Assembly: GCF_009363095.1 (NCBI RefSeq)
Contig: NZ_CP045295.1
Location: 496,001 to 560,000, forward strand
DNA from: Paenibacillus cellulositrophicus
Lineage (GTDB): Bacteria; Bacillota; Bacilli; Paenibacillales; Paenibacillaceae
Length of the DNA stretch: 64,000 nucleotides
Reading direction: 5' to 3'
How positions within the stretch are numbered: position 1 is the stretch's first letter; every line of letters starts with the position of its first letter. The notes under the pieces were generated by a model. The model ran no database searches, had not been told where the DNA came from, and saw only the letters and a program-made list of their open reading frames with translations. The translations under genes were made by a program, and so were the position numbers. Below are positions 35,632-46,907 of the stretch, piece by piece.

Positions 35632-36486
35632 TTATTGAACCGTGGAGAACTTGCGGGAGATGGTCCTGTATTTTGTAGGTGAGATGCCTTTTTTAGCCGT
35701 AAATTGCTTGATCAAGTGAGTGTCATACTCAAATCCGGCAGCGTGAGCAATTTCATCAAGCTTCATCCCGGTGTGCGTTAAAAGTTCACTTGCAACTTTT
35801 AAACGGTATGACAGCAAGTAACCCATGGCTGTATGACCGCATCTTTCCTGAAACAGCTTATTCAGCGTCACTCGGTTTAAATGAGCGCAGCTCGTCAGAT
35901 CTTCCAAAGAAATCTTTCTGGAATAGTTCGTGTGAATATACTCTAGCACCAAATCGACAGGGGAATATTCGCCATTTCGGTTTAAATCCTCAACCAAACC
36001 TAAAATCTGGATGAGGTATTTCTTTATTCTGCACACCCAGCGGGCATCACTTTGCGCCTGCACTTCCATGCCAAGTATAAAAAACCATTCAAATAATAGC
36101 GGAAATGCTTTCTCGGTGATACGGGGCACAGCTGTATATGGATCCTCCCTGTGAAAAAGGGAACGGCCTGCTTGTATTCTCGGACTCGTCGGGAAATAGC
36201 CCCGCGTTTCGGAGAGAGTGATCGTATTAAGAAATTCGGGATGAAAACGAAAGGATTGTGCAGCAACGTTTTGTTTTTCTATCACTTCCACCTCATCATC
36301 CTCGGCCAAGCAAAGGATACTAGGAGCTACGATCGATATCGGCCGTTCGTTTAACGTCCCGCTCATCCTTCCTGTTGTAAAGAGAATGAGCGTATAACGC
36401 TCAGGATAAGGAAGCATGCTGAGATCCTCCACAGCGGCAAACTCAATATTCACGGTACGATGTTTGTGTCGGTCTATTTGGGGCAT
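35632..36486 (-). CDS. AraC-family regulator
   Basis: A 284-residue protein: the N-terminal part is a cupin-like sensor (YTLILFTTGRMSGTLNERPI), and residues 185-284 are the AraC DNA-binding pair (LEDLTSCAHLNRVTLNKLF, LDEIAHAAGFEYDTHLIKQF). The start is set at ATG 36486, five bases after AGGTGA. It is divergent from the epoxide hydrolase gene at 36594, about 107 bases away, and is its likely activator. Confidence 0.88.
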   Translation of the reverse strand: MPQIDRHKHRTVNIEFAAVEDLSMLPYPERYTLILFTTGRMSGTLNERPISIVAPSILCLAEDDEVEVIEKQNVAAQSFRFHPEFLNTITLSETRGYFPTSPRIQAGRSLFHREDPYTAVPRITEKAFPLLFEWFFILGMEVQAQSDARWVCRIKKYLIQILGLVEDLNRNGEYSPVDLVLEYIHTNYSRKISLEDLTSCAHLNRVTLNKLFQERCGHTAMGYLLSYRLKVASELLTHTGMKLDEIAHAAGFEYDTHLIKQFTAKKGISPTKYRTISRKFSTVQ

Positions 36487-36593
36487 AGCCATCACCTATC
36501 AAATTTTATAGTTAGATGCTTCGTTTATGCCAGTGTACCATACCAGCACAAAGGATATAATGGCGATGCAACGACAAAAGGAGGGAAAGCACG

Positions 36594-37754
36594 ATGACGA
36601 TTGAGCGTTTTCACATTCATGTCGCAGACGAAATTTTGGACGATCTAAAATACAGACTGGATCATATTCGCTGGCCGGAACAAGTAGATAACGATGGATG
36701 GGAACGAGGCACGGAATTAAATTATTTAAAGTCGCTCGTTTCGTACTGGAAGGACCATTATGATTGGCGAGCCAAGGAATCCGAGTTGAACCGCTTTTCC
36801 CAGTATTGCTGCCATATCGACGGGATCGATGTGCACTTTGTACATGAGCGCGGTAAAGGACCTAATCCTCTGCCCATCATTCTTACCCACGGTTGGCCCG
36901 ACAGTTACCTTCGTTACGAAAAAATCATTCCTCTGCTTACGGATCCAGCCAGCTGCGGCGGTGACCCTGAGGACTCATTTGATGTGATTGTCCCGTCATT
37001 ACCTGGTTTTGGGTTCTCAAGCCGCCCTGCACATCCCGGTGTCAACAATTTTCGTGTCTCGGAAATGTGGGCTAAGCTGATGACGCAGCACTTAGGTTAC
37101 AAAAAATTTGCTGCCGCTGGCGGGGATATCGGCTCCGGTGTTACAAGGTACCTGGCAGCCAACCATCCGGAACTGTTATTCGGGATCCACTTGACGGATA
37201 TCGGCATTATCAGAGATTTGATGACGGCAACGGATCAGGCAAAGCTGTCGGAAGAAGAACTGCGATATAAGAAAAACGCATCAGCATGGATTGCTGAAGA
37301 GGGGGGCTATATGTCCCTTCAATCGACCCGCCCCCAAACACTGGCGTACGGACTATCCGATTCACCGGTCGGCTTGGCAGGCTGGATCATTGAAAAATTC
37401 CGGGCATGGAGCGATTGTAACGGTAATCTTGAGCAAAAATACAGTAAAGATGAGCTGATCACGCATATGATGATTTATTGGGTGACAAACACGGCCATGT
37501 CGGCAGCGAACATCTATTATGAGAATTCTCATTCCTTGCCGCCATTGGGCTACATTGAGGTGCCGACAGGCATCGCGTTGTTCCCAGCAGATATATTGCT
37601 GCCGCCCAGAGAATGGACTGTGCGCAACCTAAATGTAACCCGCTGGACTACGCTGCCCCATGGCGGCCATTTTACCGCATTGGAAGAACCCGAGCTCTTG
37701 GCACAAGACATTCGTGCCTTCTACAAGCCGTTTAGAGGGACAAATCATCATTAA
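36594..37754 (+). CDS. Epoxide hydrolase (EHN domain, microsomal type)
   Basis: A 386-residue alpha/beta hydrolase with the N-terminal EHN domain (ERFHIHVADEILDDLKYRL). His99-Gly-Trp-Pro102 forms the oxyanion loop, Asp178 in AAGGDIGSG is the nucleophile, and PHGGHFTALEEP carries the catalytic His. The reaction opens epoxides to diols through an ester intermediate. AGGAGG precedes the ATG. It is divergent from AraC. Confidence 0.9.
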   Translation: MTIERFHIHVADEILDDLKYRLDHIRWPEQVDNDGWERGTELNYLKSLVSYWKDHYDWRAKESELNRFSQYCCHIDGIDVHFVHERGKGPNPLPIILTHGWPDSYLRYEKIIPLLTDPASCGGDPEDSFDVIVPSLPGFGFSSRPAHPGVNNFRVSEMWAKLMTQHLGYKKFAAAGGDIGSGVTRYLAANHPELLFGIHLTDIGIIRDLMTATDQAKLSEEELRYKKNASAWIAEEGGYMSLQSTRPQTLAYGLSDSPVGLAGWIIEKFRAWSDCNGNLEQKYSKDELITHMMIYWVTNTAMSAANIYYENSHSLPPLGYIEVPTGIALFPADILLPPREWTVRNLNVTRWTTLPHGGHFTALEEPELLAQDIRAFYKPFRGTNHH

Positions 37755-37796
37755 TATTCATGAAGATCCAAACTTGGCACTCCCCACTACGATAAA

Positions 37797-37830
37797 CAAC
37801 GGCAGCCGATCGTCTGATCGGCTGCCGTTG
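37797..37830. terminator. Long palindromic terminator-like hairpin
   Basis: A perfect 15-bp stem (CAACGGCAGCCGATC and complement) with a GTCT loop, between convergent genes. It is almost the same as the hairpin at 22614-22648 and has only a weak T tract. Confidence 0.65.
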
Positions 37831-37863
37831 TATGATTTCGCAAGATTCCTCTCCAATGATTTT

Positions 37864-38895
37864 TCAACTTACGTGTCGTCTGCGCCGTTCGGCACTCATC
37901 CACTCAGGACTCCACGTTTGCTCTTTGTCATCGATCCGTTTGCCTGGTGGAACAATGGTATCGATCGCATCCAACACATCCGTGCCGAGCCTCAATTCTG
38001 CACCGGCAATATAGGCTTTTAATTGTTCTGAAGTGCGCGGTCCCCAGAGAGTTGACGTGACGGATGGATGACTTTGGGTAAAAGCGACTGCCATATCCGC
38101 TAGTAGAATCCCCGCTTCATTTGCAAGTTGTTGCAGCTTTTCAATGATCTTAAACTTATACTCATTTTCAGCTAGCTCAGGATCTAGCGCATCTGCATAC
38201 CCTTTTAATGTCGCAGCGCGAGAATCGCTTAGCGCGGCCTGACCTGCTTTGTACTTTCCTGTCAGTAAGCCACCAGATAAGGGACTGTACACGAATAGAG
38301 AAAGATCATATTGTTTAGCGACTTCAGCAAGTTCAAATTCCATTCGTCGATTGATCATAGAATATGGCGTTTGTTCACTTACAAATCGCTGAATATGATA
38401 TCGATCGCTAATGGCTTGTGCCTGAACCAATTGCCAACCCAGGTGATTTGAAGTACCGATATGATGAATCTTCCCTTCTTTCACCAAATCGTTCAACGTT
38501 AATAGAATCTCCTCATAAGCAACAAATTCAAAAGGAAGATGGAGTTGATAAAGGTCTATATAGTCGGTCTGCAAACGTAGCAGACTTTGTTCAACAGCAG
38601 TTCGTATTGAGCGGCGAGATGCACCACTATGATTTAATTCATGGGTAGCCTCCGCACCAAATTTAGAAGCTAATATGACATTTTGCCGCCTGGTTTTAAT
38701 CGCTTTTCCGATAATGCGTTCCGATTCCCCATTTCCGTATCTGTTAGATGTATCAATCAGATTGATGCCATAGTCCAATGCTTCATCAATTATTTTTATG
38801 CTATCTTCTTCACTTGTCCTTGATCCAAAACTTGATCCGCCTAATCCAAACGCGCTGACTTTTGTACCCGTCTTTCCAAGATATCTATATTCCAT
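37864..38895 (-). CDS. Aldo/keto reductase
   Basis: A 343-residue member of the AKR superfamily: GLGGSSFGS, NLIDTSNRYGNGESE (catalytic Asp48 and Tyr53), LASKFG (Lys) and DLYQLHLP (His). The NADPH pocket lies in YSPLSGGLLTGKY. It is divergent from the TetR gene at 39077 and preceded by repeated TGTTGAT motifs. The substrate is unknown. Confidence 0.88.
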   Translation of the reverse strand: MEYRYLGKTGTKVSAFGLGGSSFGSRTSEEDSIKIIDEALDYGINLIDTSNRYGNGESERIIGKAIKTRRQNVILASKFGAEATHELNHSGASRRSIRTAVEQSLLRLQTDYIDLYQLHLPFEFVAYEEILLTLNDLVKEGKIHHIGTSNHLGWQLVQAQAISDRYHIQRFVSEQTPYSMINRRMEFELAEVAKQYDLSLFVYSPLSGGLLTGKYKAGQAALSDSRAATLKGYADALDPELAENEYKFKIIEKLQQLANEAGILLADMAVAFTQSHPSVTSTLWGPRTSEQLKAYIAGAELRLGTDVLDAIDTIVPPGKRIDDKEQTWSPEWMSAERRRRHVS

Positions 38896-38940
38896 GGTTT
38901 TCCTCCTTACATTTGATATAGCCCGATGGTAATGAACACG

Positions 38941-39056
38941 TGTTGATTAAGGCTATAGAAGCAATTATAATCAGGCATAACAGGGAGTTCAATGTACATA
39001 AAAGGCCAAGTGTTGATTAATAGATACAACGTCAAAATTGTTGATAAACACCAACA
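38941..39056. promoter_or_regulatory. Repeated TGTTGAT elements between AKR and TetR genes
   Basis: TGTTGATTAA occurs at 38941-38950 and 39011-39020, and TGTTGAT...CAACA at 39039-39056 forms an inverted repeat. They are likely TetR sites. Confidence 0.5.
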
Positions 39057-39076
39057 TTCATCATGGAGGTACACAA

Positions 39077-39670
39077 ATGAGCCAAAGTAGTACGGATTTG
39101 AGAGTCGTCCGCAGTCGCACGCTAATGGAGAACGCATTGTTGTCTATTTTAGAAAATAAAGGTATTAAAGGGCTGACGGTTAAAACCCTATGTGAAACAG
39201 CAGGAATTAATCGAGGCACTTTTTATTTGCATTATAAAGATATTTTTCATCTGATTGAGGAAACTGTATTTATTCAAGAATTATTGAGCGTATTCGAACC
39301 TCTCAATCTTCAGGAGTTGATGCGCTATCCTGATCATGAGGGAGCTTATCCTCCGATTACCAAGGCCTTCCAATACATGCATAAGCATGCCAGCTTTTTT
39401 AAAGCGCTATTCCATTCGGAAGCTCCAGCAGAGTTAAAAGAACGGCTCCAGTATTTAGTGGGTACACGTTTGTATGAAAATCTGAAACGAAATCAAGACG
39501 ATCATTCTGAAAACCTATTTACGGATTATGCAATTGCTTATTTGGGAAATGCACAGTTTGGAATGATTCAACATTGGTTTACGGCAGATCGTTCCATTCC
39601 TCCCGAAGATATAGCGAGAATGTTGACCAGATATATACGCAATACACCATGTCTCGATAACGATGGTTGA
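39077..39670 (+). CDS. TetR-family regulator
   Basis: A 197-residue protein: RSRTLMENALLSILENKGIK, then GLTVKTLCETAGINRGTFYL, the TetR helix-turn-helix, followed by a TetR_C-like helical domain of the DhaS group. The start is ATG 39077 after GGAGGTACA; an upstream in-frame ATG at 39038 has no ribosome site. It probably represses itself and the divergent aldo/keto reductase. Confidence 0.88.
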   Translation: MSQSSTDLRVVRSRTLMENALLSILENKGIKGLTVKTLCETAGINRGTFYLHYKDIFHLIEETVFIQELLSVFEPLNLQELMRYPDHEGAYPPITKAFQYMHKHASFFKALFHSEAPAELKERLQYLVGTRLYENLKRNQDDHSENLFTDYAIAYLGNAQFGMIQHWFTADRSIPPEDIARMLTRYIRNTPCLDNDG

Positions 39671-39723
39671 AATTTGTATGGTACCTGCCGTTATATTTGA
39701 GCATCCAATGTGTAAGCAACAAA

Positions 39724-39764
39724 AAAAGCAGTAGTTCAAAGTTTTGAACTGCTGCTTTTACTTT
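39724..39764. terminator. Bidirectional terminator
   Basis: 17-bp stem AAAAGCAGTAGTTCAAA with its complement (one G-U) and only two loop bases, then TTTT tracts. Confidence 0.75.
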
Positions 39765-39789
39765 TAAGATCATACTCAAGAAAATAAAA

Positions 39790-40077
39790 TCAAACCAGCT
39801 CCAGCGCTTTCAGCAAGGCGTATTCACTGGATTTGGCCCCTTCTTGCGAATAATGAGCATTCGGAAACGCTGGAGCCAAATGATGATATCCAGGGTATAC
39901 ATGCAGCTCCACCAAGACACCGTCAAAGGCAAGCTGTTTTGCAAATAATATCGCTTCATCTATGAACAAGTCAATGCTGCCTATGCTGATATATGTGGGC
40001 GGTAAACCGGCCAGCGATTTCGCACGTGCAGGCACGTAATACTCGCTGGTCCCTCTTGAAGAAAAAAGGATATTTGC
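39790..40077 (-). pseudogene. Alpha/beta hydrolase, C-terminal remnant
   Basis: Residues read PARAKSLAGLPPTYISIGSI, then DLFIDEAILFAKQL and LHVYPGYHHLAPAF: the Asp and His of the catalytic triad but no nucleophile elbow. The frame is closed upstream by TAG at 40078-40080, so about the first three quarters of the gene are gone. An 86-base inverted-repeat element lies directly beyond the break (40104-40189). Confidence 0.72.
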
Positions 40078-40103
40078 CTAAAACCAAGAACTTCTTAACA
40101 TGT

Positions 40104-40189
40104 TAGATAGAATGAACTAAAGAAATATAGAGCCGTATGAGACCGTTATAACAGGAAGTTCAAAGCTAAACTTTAGTTCAATCTATATA
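40104..40189. repeat. Inverted-repeat element (MITE-like or regulatory)
   Basis: Arms 40104-40122 and 40171-40189 match at about 17 of 19 positions; core AGAATGAACTAAAG opposite CTTTAGTTCAATCT. The 48-base centre has no coding potential. It lies between the truncated hydrolase and the DinB gene. Confidence 0.5.
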
Positions 40190-40234
40190 GTTGTTTTATT
40201 ATATGAAGTTTATTTAAGGATTGGAGGAATTCAA

Positions 40235-40702
40235 ATGGAGGACATCATTCAGGAATATGCCTCAGGATACGAAATGCTGCGTGAGGCCATCGAAGGGTTA
40301 ACGGAGAAGGAGCTTCGTTACAAACCTGCACCGGACCAATGGAGCATTCATCAAATTATCATACATGTGGCGGATTCAGAGATGTCTTCTACATCTCGAC
40401 TTAAAACAGTCTTGGCGGAGGATGAGCCGACCCTCATTTCATTTGACCAGGACGCATGGGCGAACAACTTAGGTTATGATTTATTGGACCGCGAACAATA
40501 TCTGCAGCTGTTCAAATTGCTGCGCCTCAGTATGCAGACCATCCTAGACAATCTAACCAACGAACAAATCGAGCGAGTCGGGGTGTATGTTGACCAGGGC
40601 CGATTTAGCTTTAAGCAATTATTGGTATTTCGTGTTGAACATGTCCGTGGTCACCTTGCTCAAATTGAAAGAGTAAAAAAGGCCTACCGCGAAAGCAAAT
40701 GA
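40235..40702 (+). CDS. DinB-family protein (YfiT/DinB_2-like)
   Basis: A 155-residue four-helix metalloprotein: PAPDQWSIHQIIIHVADSE carries the first His, and FRVEHVRGHLAQIERVKKA the second and third. Family members bind zinc or nickel and include thiol S-transferases, for example in bacillithiol-dependent reactions. GGAGGAATTC precedes the ATG. Single gene; substrate unknown. Confidence 0.85.
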   Translation: MEDIIQEYASGYEMLREAIEGLTEKELRYKPAPDQWSIHQIIIHVADSEMSSTSRLKTVLAEDEPTLISFDQDAWANNLGYDLLDREQYLQLFKLLRLSMQTILDNLTNEQIERVGVYVDQGRFSFKQLLVFRVEHVRGHLAQIERVKKAYRESK

Positions 40703-40747
40703 TCGTAATTAACCAAGTGGCATTTCATTAACAAGGAGAAAAATCAA

Positions 40748-40966
40748 ATGGGGATGATTGTACTCGGTATATTCATGATTGTATTAGGCCTGTACGATTA
40801 TAAAAATCCTAACTCCAAACTTCTTAATTTTTTGCGACGTGCTCCCAAGAATGATACCGAAGTCCAACAAGTACGCTCAAATGGTTCCACTGAAATGTTT
40901 GGCGGGTTCATATTTATCTTGATTGGAGTAGTCGTTCTTCTGTTACGAAAATACGGGCACTTCTAG
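40748..40966 (+). CDS. Small two-helix membrane protein
   Basis: A 72-residue protein with an N-terminal helix (IVLGIFMIVLGLYDYKNP), a polar middle and a second helix (GGFIFILIGVVVLLLRKY). AAGGAG lies upstream of ATG 40748. DUF-type proteins of this size are common in Paenibacillus; the role is unknown. Confidence 0.7.
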   Translation: MGMIVLGIFMIVLGLYDYKNPNSKLLNFLRRAPKNDTEVQQVRSNGSTEMFGGFIFILIGVVVLLLRKYGHF

Positions 40967-41024
40967 CGATCATCCAGGAACGAAACAACAACTCACACTG
41001 AACTAATACAAAGGAGTCAATGAA

Positions 41025-41066
41025 ATGCCTCCGCCTAACCAATCTAGTATCTGTTTCATCCGATGA
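41025..41066 (+). CDS. Possible 13-residue micro-ORF or truncated gene start
   Basis: AAAGGAGTCAATGAA is followed by ATG CCT CCG CCT AAC and a stop after 13 codons. The ribosome site is as good as any here, so either a very short peptide or the start of a deleted gene. Confidence 0.25.
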   Translation: MPPPNQSSICFIR

Positions 41067-41084
41067 TTATGTAAATAAAAATGC

Positions 41085-41121
41085 AAAAAGCCGCATTTTT
41101 GCGGCTTTTTTGCGGCTTTTT
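41085..41121. terminator. Terminator with a duplicated right arm
   Basis: AAAAAGCCGCA pairs with either of two tandem TGCGGCTTTTT copies. It serves convergent genes. Confidence 0.75.
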
Positions 41122-41131
41122 CATAAGTAGT

Positions 41132-41593
41132 TTAGTACTCTTTCTTGATGACAAAAAACGAGCCTCGGATCGTTCCAGCTAATTTAGACTTCTGCCGGGC
41201 AAACTTAAACTTTTCCAGCTCCTTCGGTTCCTCCATCCCGTCCGAAAGCTTAAAACCAACGGCCCGCTTCTTCGGGTCATCCACCGTGTACATCACATTG
41301 AGCCCCAGACCATCTTCATAAAAGACATAGGTGAATTGAATATTTTCGACTTGAAATTGCGATGTTTCCAAAGGCTTGGCTGAAAACTCGATCTCTCGTT
41401 CTTCTTTCAAAATCCGGTTCACATAATCCAGAGTCTCCTGGCTTTCGCTGGCGGGTACGACCGTAAATTTGTGCTTATACTTGTTCATGAAGTAACGAGC
41501 CTCATTCGCCCGAAGCCCAGCAAGCGCTTCTGCTACTGGAGAAGACTCAACACCAATGGTGGACACATCTTTAAAATCAACGATATACGACAT
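41132..41593 (-). CDS. Hypothetical protein, co-transcribed with GyrI-like gene
   Basis: A 153-residue soluble protein (YIVDFKDVSTIGVESSPVAE, YFMNKYKHKFTVVPAS). There is no membrane segment or known motif. It lies 86 bases downstream of the GyrI-like gene on the same strand, so probably one operon controlled by the divergent WYL regulator. Confidence 0.6.
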   Translation of the reverse strand: MSYIVDFKDVSTIGVESSPVAEALAGLRANEARYFMNKYKHKFTVVPASESQETLDYVNRILKEEREIEFSAKPLETSQFQVENIQFTYVFYEDGLGLNVMYTVDDPKKRAVGFKLSDGMEEPKELEKFKFARQKSKLAGTIRGSFFVIKKEY

Positions 41594-41679
41594 TTCTATC
41601 CCTCCTAAAAGTTTTACAAGGCGTTACACCTTAGAACTCACTCCGGGCAAAATCCGCCCCGATTACTTCACGAATTTAC

Positions 41680-42159
41680 TTACTTCTTTACAACAGGAAT
41701 CCACATTTCGCCAAATACGACGCCGTCTCGCTGCCCCATCTCAACGGTTGCATTCGGCCCTCCAACATAAGCATAATCTTTCGCTTCAGGCAGCACTTGA
41801 CCAAACGCAACGCCAGCAAGCTGATTGCTCAGATCATTGGATGTCGGCGCTTCCCCTTTAACAACGAGGTATTCGCCCTGAGGGAATTGGATCATTCTCG
41901 TTGCCTCTGGCAGCGAAGCATCCGTCATGACTCCGGCATAGTACATCATCTTGTTGTTCACCGCCTCGTTCACAGCAAAAATGAAATCATTAGCAGCGAT
42001 GGATTTTAACGTATTCAGCCTTCCGTCTTCTTCGACGGTTGACCAGAATTCTGCTTTTTCTTTGTTGATGCCGGCGTAGTCTGTGTAATCGCTCTTCAGT
42101 TCCGTTCCAATCCCCAATACGATAAAGCTGTCCTTTTCTTCCAACGTATATTGTGCCAT
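41680..42159 (-). CDS. GyrI-like effector-binding protein
   Basis: A 159-residue protein of the GyrI/SHOCT-like effector-binding fold: YTLEEKDSFIVLGIGTELKS, MMYYAGVMTDASLPE and YLVVKGEAPTSNDLSNQL. Relatives bind small hydrophobic drugs (BmrR C-domain) or inhibit gyrase (GyrI). The start is ATG 42159, eight bases after AAAGGATGG. It is divergent from the WYL gene and probably its target or ligand-sensing partner. Confidence 0.75.
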   Translation of the reverse strand: MAQYTLEEKDSFIVLGIGTELKSDYTDYAGINKEKAEFWSTVEEDGRLNTLKSIAANDFIFAVNEAVNNKMMYYAGVMTDASLPEATRMIQFPQGEYLVVKGEAPTSNDLSNQLAGVAFGQVLPEAKDYAYVGGPNATVEMGQRDGVVFGEMWIPVVKK

Positions 42160-42270
42160 TTTGATTACCATCCTTTTTTTAAAATTTGTTCAAATGATTT
42201 GTGTTTTCACTTGATAGGTTTATAATAACCTTGAATCATGTCTAAAAGTGATACTGTTTAGGAGACTCCT

Positions 42271-43233
42271 ATGAAAAAAGTTGAACGGATTAATACCATC
42301 ATGCGGTATATCAACAACCGTGCCCACTTTACGATTTCCGAAATTATGCGGGAATTTAACATCTCCCGATCGACGGCGATCCGGGATATTCGGGAAATCG
42401 AAGCGATGGGGATGCCGCTTGTTGCAGAAGTCGGCAGGGATGGCGGGTATTTCGTCATGAACAACTCGATCCTGCCCACGGTTCGCTTTACCGATAACGA
42501 AATTAAAGCCCTATTCATTGGCTTCATGGCTACAAGAAATCAACAGCTCCCCTATTTGAAGAGCCGCCAATCGCTGGCCGAAAAATTGCTTGGCCTGATT
42601 TCGAAAAACCAGCAGGATGACCTTGTCCTGTTGAATCAAATTTTGCTGTTTGAAGGAACCAACCCCAATAATCCCGACCTGCTCGACCTGTCGGACCTCC
42701 CCCATCCGATGCTGGAAAAGCTCATCCAAGTCCTTCTCAAGGACGAATATTTATGGATCACCATCCAAGAAGAGATGGAAATCAAGTCCTATCCTATTTA
42801 TCTCCTGCACCTCTATCGTGAGAAAAGCGTCTGGCTGATCGAGGGATTTGATTTGAAGGAAGAGAAGAGAAGGATTATTCCTGTTGATGACCTTACCAAT
42901 GTAGAGCCATACCCTTTGAAAAAAAGAATAAGTAAGAAAAAGATCCAAGAACAACTACGTAAGCAGGATGAAATCACCAACCTGGTCATTGAACTGGGTC
43001 CAAAAGCGATTGCGCAATTCAGAAAATACCATCCAATAAAAGTATCCCTGTCCTATACGAATCCTTACCAAACGACAGCCATTTTAAGGACATATATTCA
43101 TGTCGATAAAGCCGAAGAAATGACCGAAATAACCAATTGGCTGCTTTTCCTGGGTGGAGATATCAAGATCAGAGAGATGCCGAAAGAGATCTTGGAGGTT
43201 GTACAAGCGAGATTCAGTTTATACACAAATTGA
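42271..43233 (+). CDS. HTH/WYL-domain regulator (YafY type)
   Basis: A 320-residue protein: residues 1-60 are a DeoR-like winged helix (ISEIMREFNISRSTAIRDIR), then RDGGYFVMNN and the WYL domain from about 145 to 240 (PIYLLHLYREKSVWLIEGFD, IPVDDLTNVEP). WYL domains sense nucleotides or damage-linked ligands. AGGAG lies before ATG 42271. It is divergent from the GyrI-like gene, about 110 bases away. Confidence 0.88.
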   Translation: MKKVERINTIMRYINNRAHFTISEIMREFNISRSTAIRDIREIEAMGMPLVAEVGRDGGYFVMNNSILPTVRFTDNEIKALFIGFMATRNQQLPYLKSRQSLAEKLLGLISKNQQDDLVLLNQILLFEGTNPNNPDLLDLSDLPHPMLEKLIQVLLKDEYLWITIQEEMEIKSYPIYLLHLYREKSVWLIEGFDLKEEKRRIIPVDDLTNVEPYPLKKRISKKKIQEQLRKQDEITNLVIELGPKAIAQFRKYHPIKVSLSYTNPYQTTAILRTYIHVDKAEEMTEITNWLLFLGGDIKIREMPKEILEVVQARFSLYTN

Positions 43234-43249
43234 CCGCATGTTACTTAAG

Positions 43250-43283
43250 AAAAAAGAAGCAGACTGCCGCAGCAGTCTGCTTC
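43250..43283 (-). terminator. Terminator of rph
   Basis: 12-bp stem GAAGCAGACTGC and complement, loop of 4, then TTTTTT on the minus strand. Confidence 0.85.
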
Positions 43284-43307
43284 CGAAGGTCAGGCTCAAA
43301 CGAATAA

Positions 43308-45917
<2,610 letters not shown>

Positions 45918-45944
45918 CTAACCATTAGATTGAGAAAAAAACAT

Positions 45945-45974
45945 TTGACAAGAGTTTAACTGGCATGTTACACT
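45945..45974 (+). promoter_or_regulatory. Orphan promoter upstream of rph, opposite strand
   Basis: TTGACA, an 18-base spacer and TACACT on the plus strand. No gene follows in this direction; two terminators do (46019-46050 and 46061-46094). Confidence 0.6.
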
Positions 45975-46018
45975 TAAAATGTAAGATAAGATATTTATGA
46001 CTTTATAACATGAACAGT

Positions 46019-46050
46019 CGTGATCTGATTATATCATCACGTCTTTTTTT
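46019..46050 (+). terminator. Terminator 1 of the orphan transcript
   Basis: CGTGAT / ATCACG stem extended by GAT / ATC with a 2-base bulge, then TTTTTTT. Confidence 0.75.
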
Positions 46051-46060
46051 GCGCAATATG

Positions 46061-46094
46061 AAAGAACCTGGGATTTCTGTCCAGGTTCTTTTTT
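46061..46094. terminator. Terminator 2
   Basis: AAGAACCTGG / CCAGGTTCTT stem, 9-base loop, TTTTTT. It also covers the downstream side of the DinB gene. Confidence 0.75.
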
Positions 46095-46193
46095 GATTTA
46101 CAGCATTCCAATCTGAGGGTCGATATCGTCATCCAAGCCGTTCCATCGGGTTCCGTCGCCTTGCTCTCCATAGGACTCGTCTCTAAACTTTCG

Positions 46194-46682
46194 TTATTGA
46201 TCGTCCGCGCTGGGGCCGTACATCCCAGGTACGGATATTCCGAGCAGTCGCAGATAAACTGTCAACTGTCCCCGGTGATGGTACACATGATTGAACATCA
46301 GCGTACGGGCCATATCGATTCGGGGTGCTTCCAAGATGGTCTCTCCTTTGCTGACGAGCTTCCAGGAATTCCTTAGCCCATCTTCTCCCCATTCCCGAAG
46401 CTTGCTCTCGGCAAGAGACACGCTCCATTCCAGTGCCTCAAGCACTTCTTTCCGGGTGGTCGGCTCCGGCAGCGGAACTACCGGAGCTTCGCTGACCGCC
46501 TCGTCCAGCAATAGAGCCAGCCCCCCGGGAACTCCCGCAGCATGCAGGGCGAGCTGTCCCAGAGACATCGACCTCGGGTGCGGCCGCCAAGAAAGTTTCT
46601 CCTCAGGCAGCCTTTCAATAAGCAAGCGTGTCGATTCGGCTTCCCTTTTTAATTCACGAATCCAATCTTCAATCATGTTCAT
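46194..46682 (-). CDS. DinB-family protein
   Basis: A 162-residue four-helix DinB protein: WRPHPRSMSLGQLALHAAGV carries the first His, and MFNHVYHHRGQLTVYLRLLG the second and third, giving the metal triad. The start is ATG 46682 after AGGAGG; upstream in-frame codons lack a site. The second DinB member of the window (see 40235). Substrate unknown. Confidence 0.85.
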   Translation of the reverse strand: MNMIEDWIRELKREAESTRLLIERLPEEKLSWRPHPRSMSLGQLALHAAGVPGGLALLLDEAVSEAPVVPLPEPTTRKEVLEALEWSVSLAESKLREWGEDGLRNSWKLVSKGETILEAPRIDMARTLMFNHVYHHRGQLTVYLRLLGISVPGMYGPSADDQ

Positions 46683-46907
46683 GGTGATTTTCCTCCTTTG
46701 GCCAACGCCATTCATCACCTTAATCCTATAACGCCAAGGGCGTGAAGGTTTCTTCAGGATTGCGGAATCGTGAAAGTAGTGTCTCTGACGAACCTCATTG
46801 CGATGCTGGACTTAAGTCGAGGTCAGAAACCTGCTGCAGTCTGGTCCGAATCACAGCGTTATTCGTTACAATAGAATAAAGCAAGCACATTGGAGGAGCG
46901 ATGGATC

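Larger units (their letters stand above)
45981..46094 (+). ncRNA. Candidate short non-coding RNA
   Basis: Expected transcript from the promoter at 45945-45974 to the first terminator (about 67 bases) or the second (about 115). The intervening sequence has no reading frame with a ribosome site. Confidence 0.35.
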
